A program made the position numbers and the translations under genes. From positions 1-64,000 of the forward strand of contig NZ_CAJHBU010000005.1 in the NCBI RefSeq assembly GCF_904846715.1: a stretch of 64,000 bases of DNA, in the 5' to 3' direction. This DNA is from Psychrobacter vallis (lineage in GTDB: Bacteria; Pseudomonadota; Gammaproteobacteria; Pseudomonadales; Moraxellaceae). Numbering within the stretch: position 1 is the stretch's first letter; each line of letters starts with the position of its first letter. This document shows, one piece after another, positions 34,087-44,315 of the stretch. The notes under the pieces were generated by a model, which saw only the letters and a list, made by a program, of their open reading frames with translations, did no database searches and had not been told where the DNA came from.

Positions 34087-34614
34087 TTATTTCATACGTG
34101 CCATTAAATTGTCTTTTTTCACGAACTGATGATATAAAGCAGCGGCAATATGAATAAGCGTGAATGCAATGATTGTTGGCCAGATAATCTCAGTATGCAA
34201 ATCATTATAAAAGCGGGCTAAACCTCGATCTGGAGTCACAAACACAGGGATTTGAAACAAGCCAAAAATATCAACAGGTCGACCACCATAAACAGACATC
34301 AATAAACCCGCCATTGGCATGGCAATTAGTAGCGCATAAAGTCCAAAATGCGACAATTTTGATAGTAACAATTGCCATTTTGGCATGGATATTGGCGGCG
34401 GTGCTTTAGTCACTACACGGTTAATTACCCGTGCTATCATCCAAAACAATAAGCTGATGCCAAAAGATTTATGCAATCCGATATAAAGGTTACTATCAAG
34501 ATTGTCGTACAAAAATATCATTACCCATGTGACCAGTAATAAAACTGCACTGATCCAGTGAAAAATACGACTACTGACAGACCACTTTGATAAGTGTGAA
34601 CTTGTATTACTCAT
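34087..34614 (-). CDS. Cytochrome b561 family protein
   Basis: A 175-residue inner-membrane protein with four hydrophobic segments. Heme-ligating histidines are in RIFHWISA near residue 19, GLHKSFG near 49 and, in the last segments, LHTEI and LIHIAAALYHQF. Such proteins (CybB-like) pass electrons within the membrane, some to or from superoxide. It is a single gene, divergent from nothing nearby and convergent with minE. No ribosome site is striking. Confidence 0.88.
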   Translation of the reverse strand: MSNTSSHLSKWSVSSRIFHWISAVLLLVTWVMIFLYDNLDSNLYIGLHKSFGISLLFWMIARVINRVVTKAPPPISMPKWQLLLSKLSHFGLYALLIAMPMAGLLMSVYGGRPVDIFGLFQIPVFVTPDRGLARFYNDLHTEIIWPTIIAFTLIHIAAALYHQFVKKDNLMARMK

Positions 34615-34756
34615 GCGCTATCCCATTGTCCTTATCACTCATTATCTACAATCAATGTCATAGACAAAATAGCCACTTATCCAGCGATTAGAAATAAGCA
34701 AAATTTCTAGGCTAATATCTTGATAGCCAAGAATTCACTCAAATATAGACGAGCAA

Positions 34757-35254
34757 CTAACTGTCTAAATCAATTAATTGATGCGCAATTTTATCCAAAT
34801 CTGGCACCAAGTAAGTTTTGTCATCAATCATAACGGTTTGAAAAAGGTAGGATAGCACAACGTTTTCATTAGCAGGTACTACAGTTTTGTCGATATCTGT
34901 ATGATTAAGTTGCTCAGGAATATCGATATCTTTGACTTGAGAAATACGTACTTGTAATTGATGGAGCTCGCCTGCCGTTTGCAATGCTAAGCGATGCTCT
35001 GAGGTATTACCCTCTAACACTATTATTTTATCTGGCGACTGATCCTGTGGTAGTAGATGAAATACCACCACTGCTTGCTGCTGCCAATCATATGTTGAGA
35101 CACTTTCTTCATAGTCATCCACACTCAAAATCAAGCTGCTTGGGATAAGCCAGTCAGGTTGGTTAAAGGCAGGAACAATCGTAACATCAAGCATACCCTT
35201 GCTAGTGGTCAGTAAGCTTACCGCTTCAAACGAGTGTTTCAAAATTTGTTTCAT
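34757..35254 (-). CDS. chpC: ChpC-like divergent CheW-type protein
   Basis: A 165-residue soluble protein. The sequence alone is weakly conserved, but the VDDYEESVSTYDWQQQAVVVFHLLP and ILEGNTSEHRLALQTAGELHQLQVR segments follow the beta-rich layout of CheW domains, and the gene is in the position of chpC, straight after chpB, in a Pil-Chp operon. ChpC is an auxiliary coupling protein in Pseudomonas aeruginosa. Identification rests mainly on position. It starts 17 bp after chpB ends. Confidence 0.55.
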   Translation of the reverse strand: MKQILKHSFEAVSLLTTSKGMLDVTIVPAFNQPDWLIPSSLILSVDDYEESVSTYDWQQQAVVVFHLLPQDQSPDKIIVLEGNTSEHRLALQTAGELHQLQVRISQVKDIDIPEQLNHTDIDKTVVPANENVVLSYLFQTVMIDDKTYLVPDLDKIAHQLIDLDS

Positions 35255-35271
35255 ACATCGCTCACCATAAG

Positions 35272-36267
35272 TTAATGCGAAGAGGCTGTCACCGCCCTTT
35301 CACCAATATAATCTGTAAGTTTTTGCGCCAGATCTGCTGGACTACCAACAAAGCTGCAATATCCTGAATCAATGATCGCCTGAGGTTGACTTGGACAAGC
35401 ACTTAAACTTGGATCTTGCGCCCACAACTGACTGTTGTTTTCTTGAATGACATCCAAATATTGCGAGCCATCGTTACCCATACCTGAAAATATAATATTG
35501 ATAAGCTCACTACCATAAACGTCGCTGGTATTTTTGAGGATTTGACCAATGGCAGGCTTATATTCACCACTCCATGCTTCATCTAACAATATCACACGAC
35601 CTGTCGAGTCACAGACGATCTGCTTATCAATGGGTGCTATGAGGCAATGACCTGCTCGTAAGCGCTGTGAAGATGCAATCACCTGACAATGCCAATTATT
35701 ATGGCGGTTGAGTATACGTGGCAAGGTATCAATCATAGTTTTATTAAAATGATGTGCCAGTAAGATAGAAACTGGTAGCATAGGTGACAAGTTGTCTAAA
35801 AACTCTTTAATCGCACTAGGACCACCCATAGACGCGCCCAAAAACACAACATAATGCCAATCTGCTTCCGTATTATCCTTCTTATAAACTAAATCATTGA
35901 CCAACACAGGTAACGCGAACATGTGCGCAAGCTTACGCTTTAATTTGCGCTGCCACTTGGCATATTGCGGCGCTTCGTTAAGATAAGGTGCTTGACTAAA
36001 TCCAACCAACACTGCGGCTGGTTTGGAAACAGTCGTGGCCATCATAACATTGTCATCATAGTCGCTATCTATCAGCCAAATATCGACTGCTACCTCAACA
36101 CTCTCTTGCAGTTGCGCTCGTGACATACAACCAACGAGGATAAAACCACAACTGCGTATGGTATCCGAAAAAGCCATACGCTGATGATGATCTTCTGCTA
36201 CGACCATCACCCTAATCTCATTCTTGTTTTTTTTTCTTAGTGCCAAGATACGTGCATTATCCTTCAT
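35272..36267 (-). CDS. chpB: ChpB, CheB-type protein-glutamate methylesterase
   Basis: A 331-residue protein. The C-terminal catalytic domain (about 140-325) has the serine nucleophile in FLGASMGGPSA, the histidine in AHHFNKTM and the aspartate in SGMGNDGSQ. The N-terminal 120 residues resemble a receiver domain (VMVVAEDHHQRMAF, then VDIWLIDSD) but without a clear conserved lysine, so phosphorylation control is doubtful. It removes methyl groups from PilJ, reversing PilK. Its start overlaps the end of chpA by 11 bp. Confidence 0.88.
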   Translation of the reverse strand: MKDNARILALRKKNKNEIRVMVVAEDHHQRMAFSDTIRSCGFILVGCMSRAQLQESVEVAVDIWLIDSDYDDNVMMATTVSKPAAVLVGFSQAPYLNEAPQYAKWQRKLKRKLAHMFALPVLVNDLVYKKDNTEADWHYVVFLGASMGGPSAIKEFLDNLSPMLPVSILLAHHFNKTMIDTLPRILNRHNNWHCQVIASSQRLRAGHCLIAPIDKQIVCDSTGRVILLDEAWSGEYKPAIGQILKNTSDVYGSELINIIFSGMGNDGSQYLDVIQENNSQLWAQDPSLSACPSQPQAIIDSGYCSFVGSPADLAQKLTDYIGERAVTASSH

Positions 36268-39200
36268 GAGTCAGGCTAACCTTTTTGCCCAATATCCCCT
36301 GAATTTTATTAAGCAGCTCCTGCTCTTGGAATGGCTTACCCATGTAATCATTTACCCCAATTTCTAACGCACGCTCACGATGCTTCTCGCCCGTACGTGA
36401 GGTAATCATGATAATAGGAATATGCTGTAAACGCTGATTATATCTGACTTGAGTTGCGACCTCAAAGCCATCCATCCGTGGCATTTCGATATCCAGCAAT
36501 ATCATATCTGGCGTGGTGTCTTGTAATATCTCAATTGCATCAATACCATCTTTTGCTACTGCCACATTAAACCCTTGGCGCTCCAAGAAGCGTGACGTCA
36601 CTTTGCGTACGGTGACTGAATCATCAACGACTAAGATAGTAGACTTAAACGCTATACTCTTTCGTTTAGATTCAGCAGATTTCGACATATTTTTAACCAG
36701 CTGTGCATTGCGCATCAAAGCAATCAGATCCAAGATAAGCATGACCGAGCCGTCGCCCATAATGGTCGCTGCTGAAATCCCTGGCAGATTTGACAACTGT
36801 TTTCCTAATGGTTTTACCACTACTTCAATACGTGATCCTGCAATTTGATCAACCTGCAAAGCAATATTGTGTCCAGTACGGTTTTTAATAATAATAAGTG
36901 GCAGACTGGTATTGGTATTGACGACCAGTTCGTTCAATTTATTACCCGATAAAATCTCATTTAAATAGCGAACCCGATAATCAACATCTTCAAAATTTAG
37001 CGTGGCAGCATTTGACTGATAATAATCGTAAAGTTTTTCTGGATTGACACGAACCACACGCTCGATTTGCACCAGTGGTATCGCATAATAACGATCTGCC
37101 GCCCTAACCACCAACGCATCAGACACTGCCACAGTCAGAGGTAAACGCATCGTGAAGCGCGATCCCTGACCCAGCTCTGAAACAACCGAGACCGCACCGC
37201 CCAATTGGCGAATCTCACTAATAACCACATCCATACCAACGCCGCGCCCAGAAATCTGCGTCACTTGCTTACTGGTACTCAGTCCAGCATTAAAAATGTA
37301 TTGCATGATATCAAGGTCAGTTAAACTATAATCGTCTGCATTAATGAGACCTTGAGAGATGGCTTTGTTACGTACGGCTTCTACATCGATGCCACGACCA
37401 TCATCTGACAGCTCAATGACAATCTCACTGCCTTCGCGATGTACTTCAAGCGTGATATGCCCACTACGTTCTTTACCTGCTCTTAGACGCGTCGATGTAT
37501 TTTCGATACCATGATCGACGGCGTTGCGTAGCATATGTTCAAGCGGCGAGGTAATACGCTCTAGGATGGTTCTGTCCATCTCGTCGTCAGCATTAATAAT
37601 CGTCAACTCAACAGACTTGTTCAGCTCATTGGCAGTCTGACGCACGATACGCTCAAGACGTGGTGTCAGACGCGTAAATGGCACCATACGCGAGTTCATA
37701 AGACCATCTTGCAACTCAGTTTGCGTGCGTGCTAACTGCAACAAAAGACTCTCACTATCACGTATCTTCTCTAGCAATGTATGGTTAATATCGACCAAAT
37801 CCGATGCGGATTCTGTCAAGGATTTTGATAACTGATTCAAAGAAGAGTATTGATCCATTTCGAGAGGATCAAAATCTTCATTCTGAATCAGCTCATCGTC
37901 GATTTGCGACAGAATTTGTGCCTCAAGCTCGATTTCCATTCGGCGTAACTGATCCGCCAAACGCTGTACCGTAGTTCCCATATCTTCAATACTGTTGGTC
38001 AAGCTGGTTATGCCCATATCAATACGAGCACGGTTAATGGCTGATTCACCAGACAGGTTGATCATATGCTCAATCAACCCCCCTGAAATACGAATCATCT
38101 CATTGTTATTATCAGCTTGATCGTCTTCATTGACGCTACTGAGCATAGACGGCATTTCACTAATATCTTTTGCAAGGTACTGTGAATCCTGCTTTGCTTT
38201 AGCAATAAAGATGGCTTCACGCTGTGCTTGTAGAGACTCTTTGGGTATTTGTTTTAAGCTATCAGGGTTTTTACCAAACTGTTGCAATGCTTCAATTAAT
38301 AGCGCAGGCGTCGGTGGATTGACCTGCTGTCTAAGAATAGACACTGCATCAGCCAGCCAATCATGACTGGCGACTAGCAACTCTAATACTTTCTTGGTGG
38401 CGGGACGGCGACCATTCACAAAATCCTTATAAACTGCCTCCATTTCATGAGCCAGATCAGCGATACCAGTCGCCGTAACCATTCGCGCACCACCTTTGAT
38501 GGTATGCAAATCACGCTGAAGCGCTTGTAACGCGGTGGTATTGTTGGTATCTTTTAAGAATAAATGCAGATATTTATTACGATTGGTAAGTTCTTCTGCT
38601 TCTTCTAAAAACACCGCCAATATATCAGGGTCAGGTAAGCCATTCGCCCATGACTGCTGAATCATTCTATCCAAACTTAAGGTATCTGCTTCGTCACTAC
38701 TATCAGTATTTTCAGCATTCTTACTTTGCGTATCAGATTCAAAACTATGTTTAGGTACGGGTATAATGAGCTCTACCGTTTCTGGCAATGTTTTTGCTTT
38801 TTCAAACTGTTGTAGCTGCTCAATCAGCTCTGATGCAAAAAATGATTGTTTATAATTCGCGATATGCATCACTTGCAACGACATCGTGTCCTGTACCATT
38901 TGCATAATTTCGAGCCATTGCGCTGTTGGGGCTCTTCTGTTCTCTACAAATGACTCATAAACACTCTCAGCTTCGTGCGTCAGATCGCCAATACTACGGA
39001 TACCCGCCATCCGTGCGCCACCTTTGATAGTATGAAGGTGACGTTGCAAAACTTTTAATGAGTTGATATTGGTTATATCAGTGCGCCATTTATTAAAACT
39101 CTCATCTAGCGCTGCATCCAGCTCTTGGGCCTCTTCTAAAAAGATTTCTAATAGCTCAGCATCTGTGTCAATAGACTCAAGCTCAAGCTCAGGTGCTGAG

Positions 39201-42200
39201 ACACTTCGAACGATAAAAGCACCGTCATCATTGTTGTCATCATCCTGATAAATACTGTGTAGATCCTCAAGCACTTGATTGTTCACTTTCAATGACGTAC
39301 TACCAGCCAATGCATCAAATAAACCGACTACCTGAGCGTGCCCAGCATGTAATATGGCTTGAATGTTTGTATCCCTTGCTTTATCAAGATTGTCACTCAA
39401 GTAAATATACGTATTGCCTAGCTCATTAAGGATTAAAGTAAACTTTGGAAACGCTTGTGCTTTATTGGCCAAATGGTGTATTTGCGATATTTGGCGCTTT
39501 ATATAGCCCTGAATATGTTCTATTTCAGAATGATTGAGAGCGGCATCTAGTTCCCATTCCGCATCTAATAATTCATCAATATTATTATCTAACAGCTGCT
39601 CTATCGTCGGTTTTTTATCAGATACGGCCTTAGTATCGCTAGTGATATGTTGCTCATCAAGCATGGCCTGTAACGATGAGATGTCTTGTTGGCTCTGCAT
39701 CTCTTCTACTGCTACGTTTTGCGGCTGAACGTTTTGTTTATAATGGTCCAAATAACCATCCATCAGCGTGGCAGATTTGGCTAATGCCTCTAGATGCTGA
39801 GCATTCATGGCAGTATCTTGTTGTTGTAACAACTCCAAACTATGCTCTATGGTCGCGCTCACTTCGCTGATGGCCGCTAGCGCACTTGAGCCAGAAGCCC
39901 CTCTCAAAGTATGAAAGGCGCGTACGATTTCATCCGTGACTTCAACATAAGGCTCATCTTTATGCTCATCAACAAATTGATTAATATCCTGTAATAAGCC
40001 TTCCGCCTCGTCGATAAAGATCTCACAAAATGCTTTTTCTTTTTCACTTTGAGGCGCTAAGACAATAGCTGCGTCTGCTATCATTTCGTTGACGCAGTTG
40101 ATCGTCTGTAGTGTGATGTCTATCTCTTCATTGGTATTATCATGAATGAGGTACGTATTATCTGAACCAGATAGCTCAAATCCGACTGAGCTTTGATTTT
40201 CCTCATACTCAGAGTCATTTGATGCTGGCTCATACGGCTGCGCAAATAAATCAGTGTAGCTAAATTCATCATGTTGCTGCTTACTATAAAATTTCGCGCA
40301 GGCAATCCATAAGGGTATCATCTCTGGATAGTCTTGGCTGTCGTGCTCAAATACCGTCAGCATCTTGGGATAAGCGGCCAATACATCTGCAATCAGCTGA
40401 CACATATCCTCTGAGACAACAACGCTACGATCCAAGATGCGATTAAGCATATCTTCTATAGCCCATGCCAGCTCAGCCGTATAATGAGCCCCTACCATAC
40501 GACCTGAACCTTTTAAGGTATGAAAGCCGCGGCGGATGTCTACCAGTCCGCTCAAATCAGTGATTGATAGCCGCCAATCTTCAAATAAAGGAGCGATGTC
40601 AATCAATACTTCATTGGCTTCTTCTAGAAATATCTCTTTAATATCAGGGTCTGCATCACTAGCATCTGCTGGTAACTGCTCGATTTTTTGCATAAAAGGG
40701 ACAAGCACCGCTGGAATCGCTAAAGTAGCTAATGGTGCAGCTATCTTTTTATTTTCACTGTCATTACTTGTCTTGTCAGAATCGTAAACGGTATCCAGAA
40801 GCATTGACGCCTCAACGTCAATGGTTGCGCTGAATACGTCCGATTCTGAGCGGTTTGCTAAAACAGATTGATTGTTATCGGATGCGGTTTCACTGTCAGT
40901 AAGCGCAGGCACAGGTAGACCAGTATTGATAGGCTGCTGCGCCATCAAATTATGGCTTTGCAAAATAATGACAGCAGGATCAAAGCTTGGAGATTGCTGC
41001 GCTTCAAAATCGGCCACCAATGCTGGTAGGTGTTTCGTTGTCTCTATGACCAGATTTACCACTTCATCTGTGACAGATAGCGTCTTATCCAAAAGGCGAT
41101 TTAGTAGGTTTTCGATTGACCATGCCATTTCACTGATACTAAAAGCACCGACCATACGGCCTGAGCCTTTTAAAGTATGGAAGCCTCGACGCACTTCAGT
41201 TAGTGGGGTTAAATCCTGTGAGTCCTGCTGCCAAATCGGCAGGAAATCTTCTAGATCAGAGACTACCTCTGTCACCTCTTCAATAAAGATGTCACGGATA
41301 TCTGCGTCCATTTCGAAGTTGTCAGGTTTAATTTGCTCACGAACGCGCGTTAACGCTTCACTCTCTACAACATTATTAACGGTATTGCTATCAACAGTAT
41401 GGTCGCCAATATTATTAGTATCTTCATTATCGACGTCTGAAACGATAACAGGGGCAATCTCGCCACTATCATCATAACGAAGTACATTCATCGCTGCTGG
41501 CTTTTGTGTAAGAAAAGTATCGTTGATCGTCTCTGGTGCTTCAATATAAACATTAAGTAGCTGTATGGCTTTGGTCGTATACTCATTTGCTTGAGTCAAT
41601 AACTGCTGATCAAAGACCTGTTGTGCAAGATAATCAAGCAACAATTCAATAGAGATTAAAGCCTCAGCCAATGCTTGAATCACATCCCAGCTGAGCACTG
41701 CAATATTATGATTTGCCAATTGTGCAAATATACTGGCCATCTCATCTATGGTTTGACGAATTGCTGGCAAACCCATATCAGCGAAAGCATCGCCAATAGC
41801 GGTAAAATCAGCTGCATCTGGCAACAGATGAATGTTTTGGCGCTGTACGTATTCATCGAAACTTTGTTTTACTTCTTCTACTGCGATGCGCAACTCACGC
41901 AAATCTGCACCAGCAGAAGCGACGTCATGATTATCCTCAATCTCATTATCCACACTATCAAGTGCTTCAGACCCTGTGATAAAAGAGGCCGCGCCCCCTA
42001 TCTTAATAGATATTGTTTGTTCGGTATTATAGATAGCACTATATAACTCTTGCAGCTTGCGCTCAATCTGCCATTGCTCTTGTGCAAAACCATTTTCTGA
42101 TGATAAAGCGTGCTCGATATCCGTAAGGATTGACTCGACTTGCGACACATAATATGTCCAGCCTCGCCTCTCAAGTTGACTTTTTACTTTTTGTAAAGGC

Positions 42201-43186
42201 GTTAAAAGCGTGTCTGGTTTATCTAAATTAAAGATAAGTGTCTCAAGCTCACCAAGTATCCGTGATAGAAAACGTGGAGCGGTTGGCGCACTCTGCGATA
42301 GACCGTTTAATATAGATTGAGTGGTCGTGCTACTTTGGCCAAGACCACTTAATTCGATATAGATTTTTAAAATTAAGCTTCTGATAACGCTTGAGGGTAG
42401 CTCAGCTTGATTGGCACAAGGCTCTATCATTTGCTCAAGTTGACTTAATAATGGCGCATACTGCTCAGGTAATGGTGTGTCATTGTGCGTAAGATCAGTT
42501 AGCCACAGTTCAGTCAAATACCAAAGGCGCTGCAAATCGCCATTTTGCGTGGTTTGCCACAAATATTGGCTTACCGTTTTTAACACGGTCAGTAAAGATG
42601 ATTGATTGCTATTAATAACCAATAACGATTGTACTTGCTGACGCCAAGCCAGTAATAACTGTTGATAATGATGATCGTCCAAATGCGTCATCATTCGACT
42701 TGCAGGTACTATCACCTCAATATTATCGATGATATTGTTATCGACATCATTGTATGAATGCTGATATTGGTTATCGGTAAGGCCTACCAGCGAGTCTGTC
42801 GCTATACCCAGTTTTGACAATGCTTGCGTCAGTTCATCAGCGGCTTTATGAATTAAAGCAATATGATGACTGCTCGTACGTGCATACTGATTCAGCTCAC
42901 GTTGCAACAGCCCATGAGAAAACTGACCAATCCGGTGGTGATAAGTAGAGAGACGATCATGACGGCTTGCTTCTGCCAGTAAACTCAGTTTGTTAGCGAG
43001 GTTTGCTAGCAAAGGAAAGCGAATCATGGTCAACGCCCCACCAATCTGATGGTAAGGCTCTATCATCCGCTCATAATCAGTGCTATCCGCACCTAATTGC
43101 CAGCCATCAGATACCTGTGATAATTGCTGATTAAATAGTGGCAATAACCACTCAAGCGTCACTATGTCATTGGGCTGGTTTTTCAT
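36257..43186 (-). CDS. chpA: ChpA, hybrid CheA-type kinase with multiple HPt domains
   Basis: A 2309-residue hub kinase for type IV pilus control. Five HPt phosphorylation motifs are visible: FHTLKGSGRMVGA (histidine near 670), FHTLKGSGRMVGA (near 889), FHTLRGASGSS (near 1092), LHTIKGGARMAG (near 1385) and LHTIKGGARMVT (near 1561). A degenerate HPt-like HQIGGALTMI lies near residue 46. Then come a CheA dimerisation region, an ATPase domain (N box NAVDHGIE near 1888, SDDGRGID), a CheW-like domain and a C-terminal receiver (LLDIEMP, aspartate near 2232). It signals to PilG and PilH. AGGATAAACC precedes the ATG. Confidence 0.95.
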   Translation of the reverse strand: MKNQPNDIVTLEWLLPLFNQQLSQVSDGWQLGADSTDYERMIEPYHQIGGALTMIRFPLLANLANKLSLLAEASRHDRLSTYHHRIGQFSHGLLQRELNQYARTSSHHIALIHKAADELTQALSKLGIATDSLVGLTDNQYQHSYNDVDNNIIDNIEVIVPASRMMTHLDDHHYQQLLLAWRQQVQSLLVINSNQSSLLTVLKTVSQYLWQTTQNGDLQRLWYLTELWLTDLTHNDTPLPEQYAPLLSQLEQMIEPCANQAELPSSVIRSLILKIYIELSGLGQSSTTTQSILNGLSQSAPTAPRFLSRILGELETLIFNLDKPDTLLTPLQKVKSQLERRGWTYYVSQVESILTDIEHALSSENGFAQEQWQIERKLQELYSAIYNTEQTISIKIGGAASFITGSEALDSVDNEIEDNHDVASAGADLRELRIAVEEVKQSFDEYVQRQNIHLLPDAADFTAIGDAFADMGLPAIRQTIDEMASIFAQLANHNIAVLSWDVIQALAEALISIELLLDYLAQQVFDQQLLTQANEYTTKAIQLLNVYIEAPETINDTFLTQKPAAMNVLRYDDSGEIAPVIVSDVDNEDTNNIGDHTVDSNTVNNVVESEALTRVREQIKPDNFEMDADIRDIFIEEVTEVVSDLEDFLPIWQQDSQDLTPLTEVRRGFHTLKGSGRMVGAFSISEMAWSIENLLNRLLDKTLSVTDEVVNLVIETTKHLPALVADFEAQQSPSFDPAVIILQSHNLMAQQPINTGLPVPALTDSETASDNNQSVLANRSESDVFSATIDVEASMLLDTVYDSDKTSNDSENKKIAAPLATLAIPAVLVPFMQKIEQLPADASDADPDIKEIFLEEANEVLIDIAPLFEDWRLSITDLSGLVDIRRGFHTLKGSGRMVGAHYTAELAWAIEDMLNRILDRSVVVSEDMCQLIADVLAAYPKMLTVFEHDSQDYPEMIPLWIACAKFYSKQQHDEFSYTDLFAQPYEPASNDSEYEENQSSVGFELSGSDNTYLIHDNTNEEIDITLQTINCVNEMIADAAIVLAPQSEKEKAFCEIFIDEAEGLLQDINQFVDEHKDEPYVEVTDEIVRAFHTLRGASGSSALAAISEVSATIEHSLELLQQQDTAMNAQHLEALAKSATLMDGYLDHYKQNVQPQNVAVEEMQSQQDISSLQAMLDEQHITSDTKAVSDKKPTIEQLLDNNIDELLDAEWELDAALNHSEIEHIQGYIKRQISQIHHLANKAQAFPKFTLILNELGNTYIYLSDNLDKARDTNIQAILHAGHAQVVGLFDALAGSTSLKVNNQVLEDLHSIYQDDDNNDDGAFIVRSVSAPELELESIDTDAELLEIFLEEAQELDAALDESFNKWRTDITNINSLKVLQRHLHTIKGGARMAGIRSIGDLTHEAESVYESFVENRRAPTAQWLEIMQMVQDTMSLQVMHIANYKQSFFASELIEQLQQFEKAKTLPETVELIIPVPKHSFESDTQSKNAENTDSSDEADTLSLDRMIQQSWANGLPDPDILAVFLEEAEELTNRNKYLHLFLKDTNNTTALQALQRDLHTIKGGARMVTATGIADLAHEMEAVYKDFVNGRRPATKKVLELLVASHDWLADAVSILRQQVNPPTPALLIEALQQFGKNPDSLKQIPKESLQAQREAIFIAKAKQDSQYLAKDISEMPSMLSSVNEDDQADNNNEMIRISGGLIEHMINLSGESAINRARIDMGITSLTNSIEDMGTTVQRLADQLRRMEIELEAQILSQIDDELIQNEDFDPLEMDQYSSLNQLSKSLTESASDLVDINHTLLEKIRDSESLLLQLARTQTELQDGLMNSRMVPFTRLTPRLERIVRQTANELNKSVELTIINADDEMDRTILERITSPLEHMLRNAVDHGIENTSTRLRAGKERSGHITLEVHREGSEIVIELSDDGRGIDVEAVRNKAISQGLINADDYSLTDLDIMQYIFNAGLSTSKQVTQISGRGVGMDVVISEIRQLGGAVSVVSELGQGSRFTMRLPLTVAVSDALVVRAADRYYAIPLVQIERVVRVNPEKLYDYYQSNAATLNFEDVDYRVRYLNEILSGNKLNELVVNTNTSLPLIIIKNRTGHNIALQVDQIAGSRIEVVVKPLGKQLSNLPGISAATIMGDGSVMLILDLIALMRNAQLVKNMSKSAESKRKSIAFKSTILVVDDSVTVRKVTSRFLERQGFNVAVAKDGIDAIEILQDTTPDMILLDIEMPRMDGFEVATQVRYNQRLQHIPIIMITSRTGEKHRERALEIGVNDYMGKPFQEQELLNKIQGILGKKVSLTHEG

Positions 43187-43216
43187 AGGTTTATCCTAAC
43201 TCGTCTAGGCACTAAT

Positions 43217-44200
43217 TTAGGCATTAATTTTTTGCCACACATTGACCTGTGGGTGCGCAATACGGCGCATATTCGAAGGACGCCAAAACAACGCCTCACC
43301 TGGAGCCAATATAATATACCCACCTAACGCACACTGCTCTGATAGCCGAGCCAAAACATCACGCTGATCAAACTTACGAAAATATAGCAGCATATTTTGA
43401 CAAATGATCACATGCTGAAGATGCGTAGTGGGTGGTTCTTGCTCAAAAATATTATGTAAAGCGAAACGTACATATTGCTGCAAGATAGGCGCAATTTGCC
43501 AGTGCATCTGAGTGCTTGCTCGCGTCTTTTTTACAGAAGACGAATCAAGAATATTTGATTCGTTTATCGCATTCGCATTTTGTAATGGCTGAATAAATTG
43601 TTGACAATGTTGAGGAATTAAAGACTGCTGGCGCTTCTCATACTGCCCTAACCGTGCTTTTAAAATCGCCTGTTGGCTGACATCAGTACCCAATATCCTA
43701 TAGTTTGTCAATTGTTCCGATGCCAAGCTCATTGCCAGCGACCAAGTCTCCTGTCCTCTAGCACAACCAACGCTCCAAATGCGAAACAATTCATTAGCAC
43801 CATTCTCATTAATACGGTCGTTACTACTATCAGCATCGGCGATAGCCGTTGGTTGCTGATGCTGTAATGCACACTGTGTGGCAAAATCTATAGAAGGCAT
43901 GTGACGAAAAAAACGACTTTCATGAATCAATACTTTGTCTAACAATTTCTGACGAATCTCATCATTGTTTGGTAATTGATACCACAATTTTTGAGCGGTC
44001 ATTCCATACGATAATGCCGTATGGTCAATTGCATTTATCAACCATTGCAGTTGGATATCTGGTAGAACAAAACCAATCTCTTGCTCTATATACCGTTGCC
44101 ATTGCTGCACATCAAAATCGTCCGACTGCATCAAAGGTTTGACTGATGCAGACTTGGCTGTCTGAATATGCTCGCTATTTGGTTGAATAAGAATATTCAC
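43217..44200 (-). CDS. pilK: PilK, CheR-type chemoreceptor methyltransferase
   Basis: A 327-residue SAM-dependent methyltransferase. The N-terminal helical domain ends in LLDKVLIHESRFFRH; the SAM site is RIWSVGCARGQETWSLAMSL near residue 141, followed by ILGTDVSQQAILKARLGQY and ICQNMLLYF, all typical of CheR. It methylates glutamates on PilJ. The start is GTG with an AGG upstream. It lies between pilJ and chpA, as in Pseudomonas. Confidence 0.9.
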   Translation of the reverse strand: MNILIQPNSEHIQTAKSASVKPLMQSDDFDVQQWQRYIEQEIGFVLPDIQLQWLINAIDHTALSYGMTAQKLWYQLPNNDEIRQKLLDKVLIHESRFFRHMPSIDFATQCALQHQQPTAIADADSSNDRINENGANELFRIWSVGCARGQETWSLAMSLASEQLTNYRILGTDVSQQAILKARLGQYEKRQQSLIPQHCQQFIQPLQNANAINESNILDSSSVKKTRASTQMHWQIAPILQQYVRFALHNIFEQEPPTTHLQHVIICQNMLLYFRKFDQRDVLARLSEQCALGGYIILAPGEALFWRPSNMRRIAHPQVNVWQKINA

Positions 44201-44315
44201 GTCACCTGCTATGATTATTGCGGCACGTCATCACCACGCATGCCGCATTTTGGTTAACACACCAGTATGGAAGATGACCAACCATCTAGTAATGACTTAA
44301 AATCAAAACTTATTA

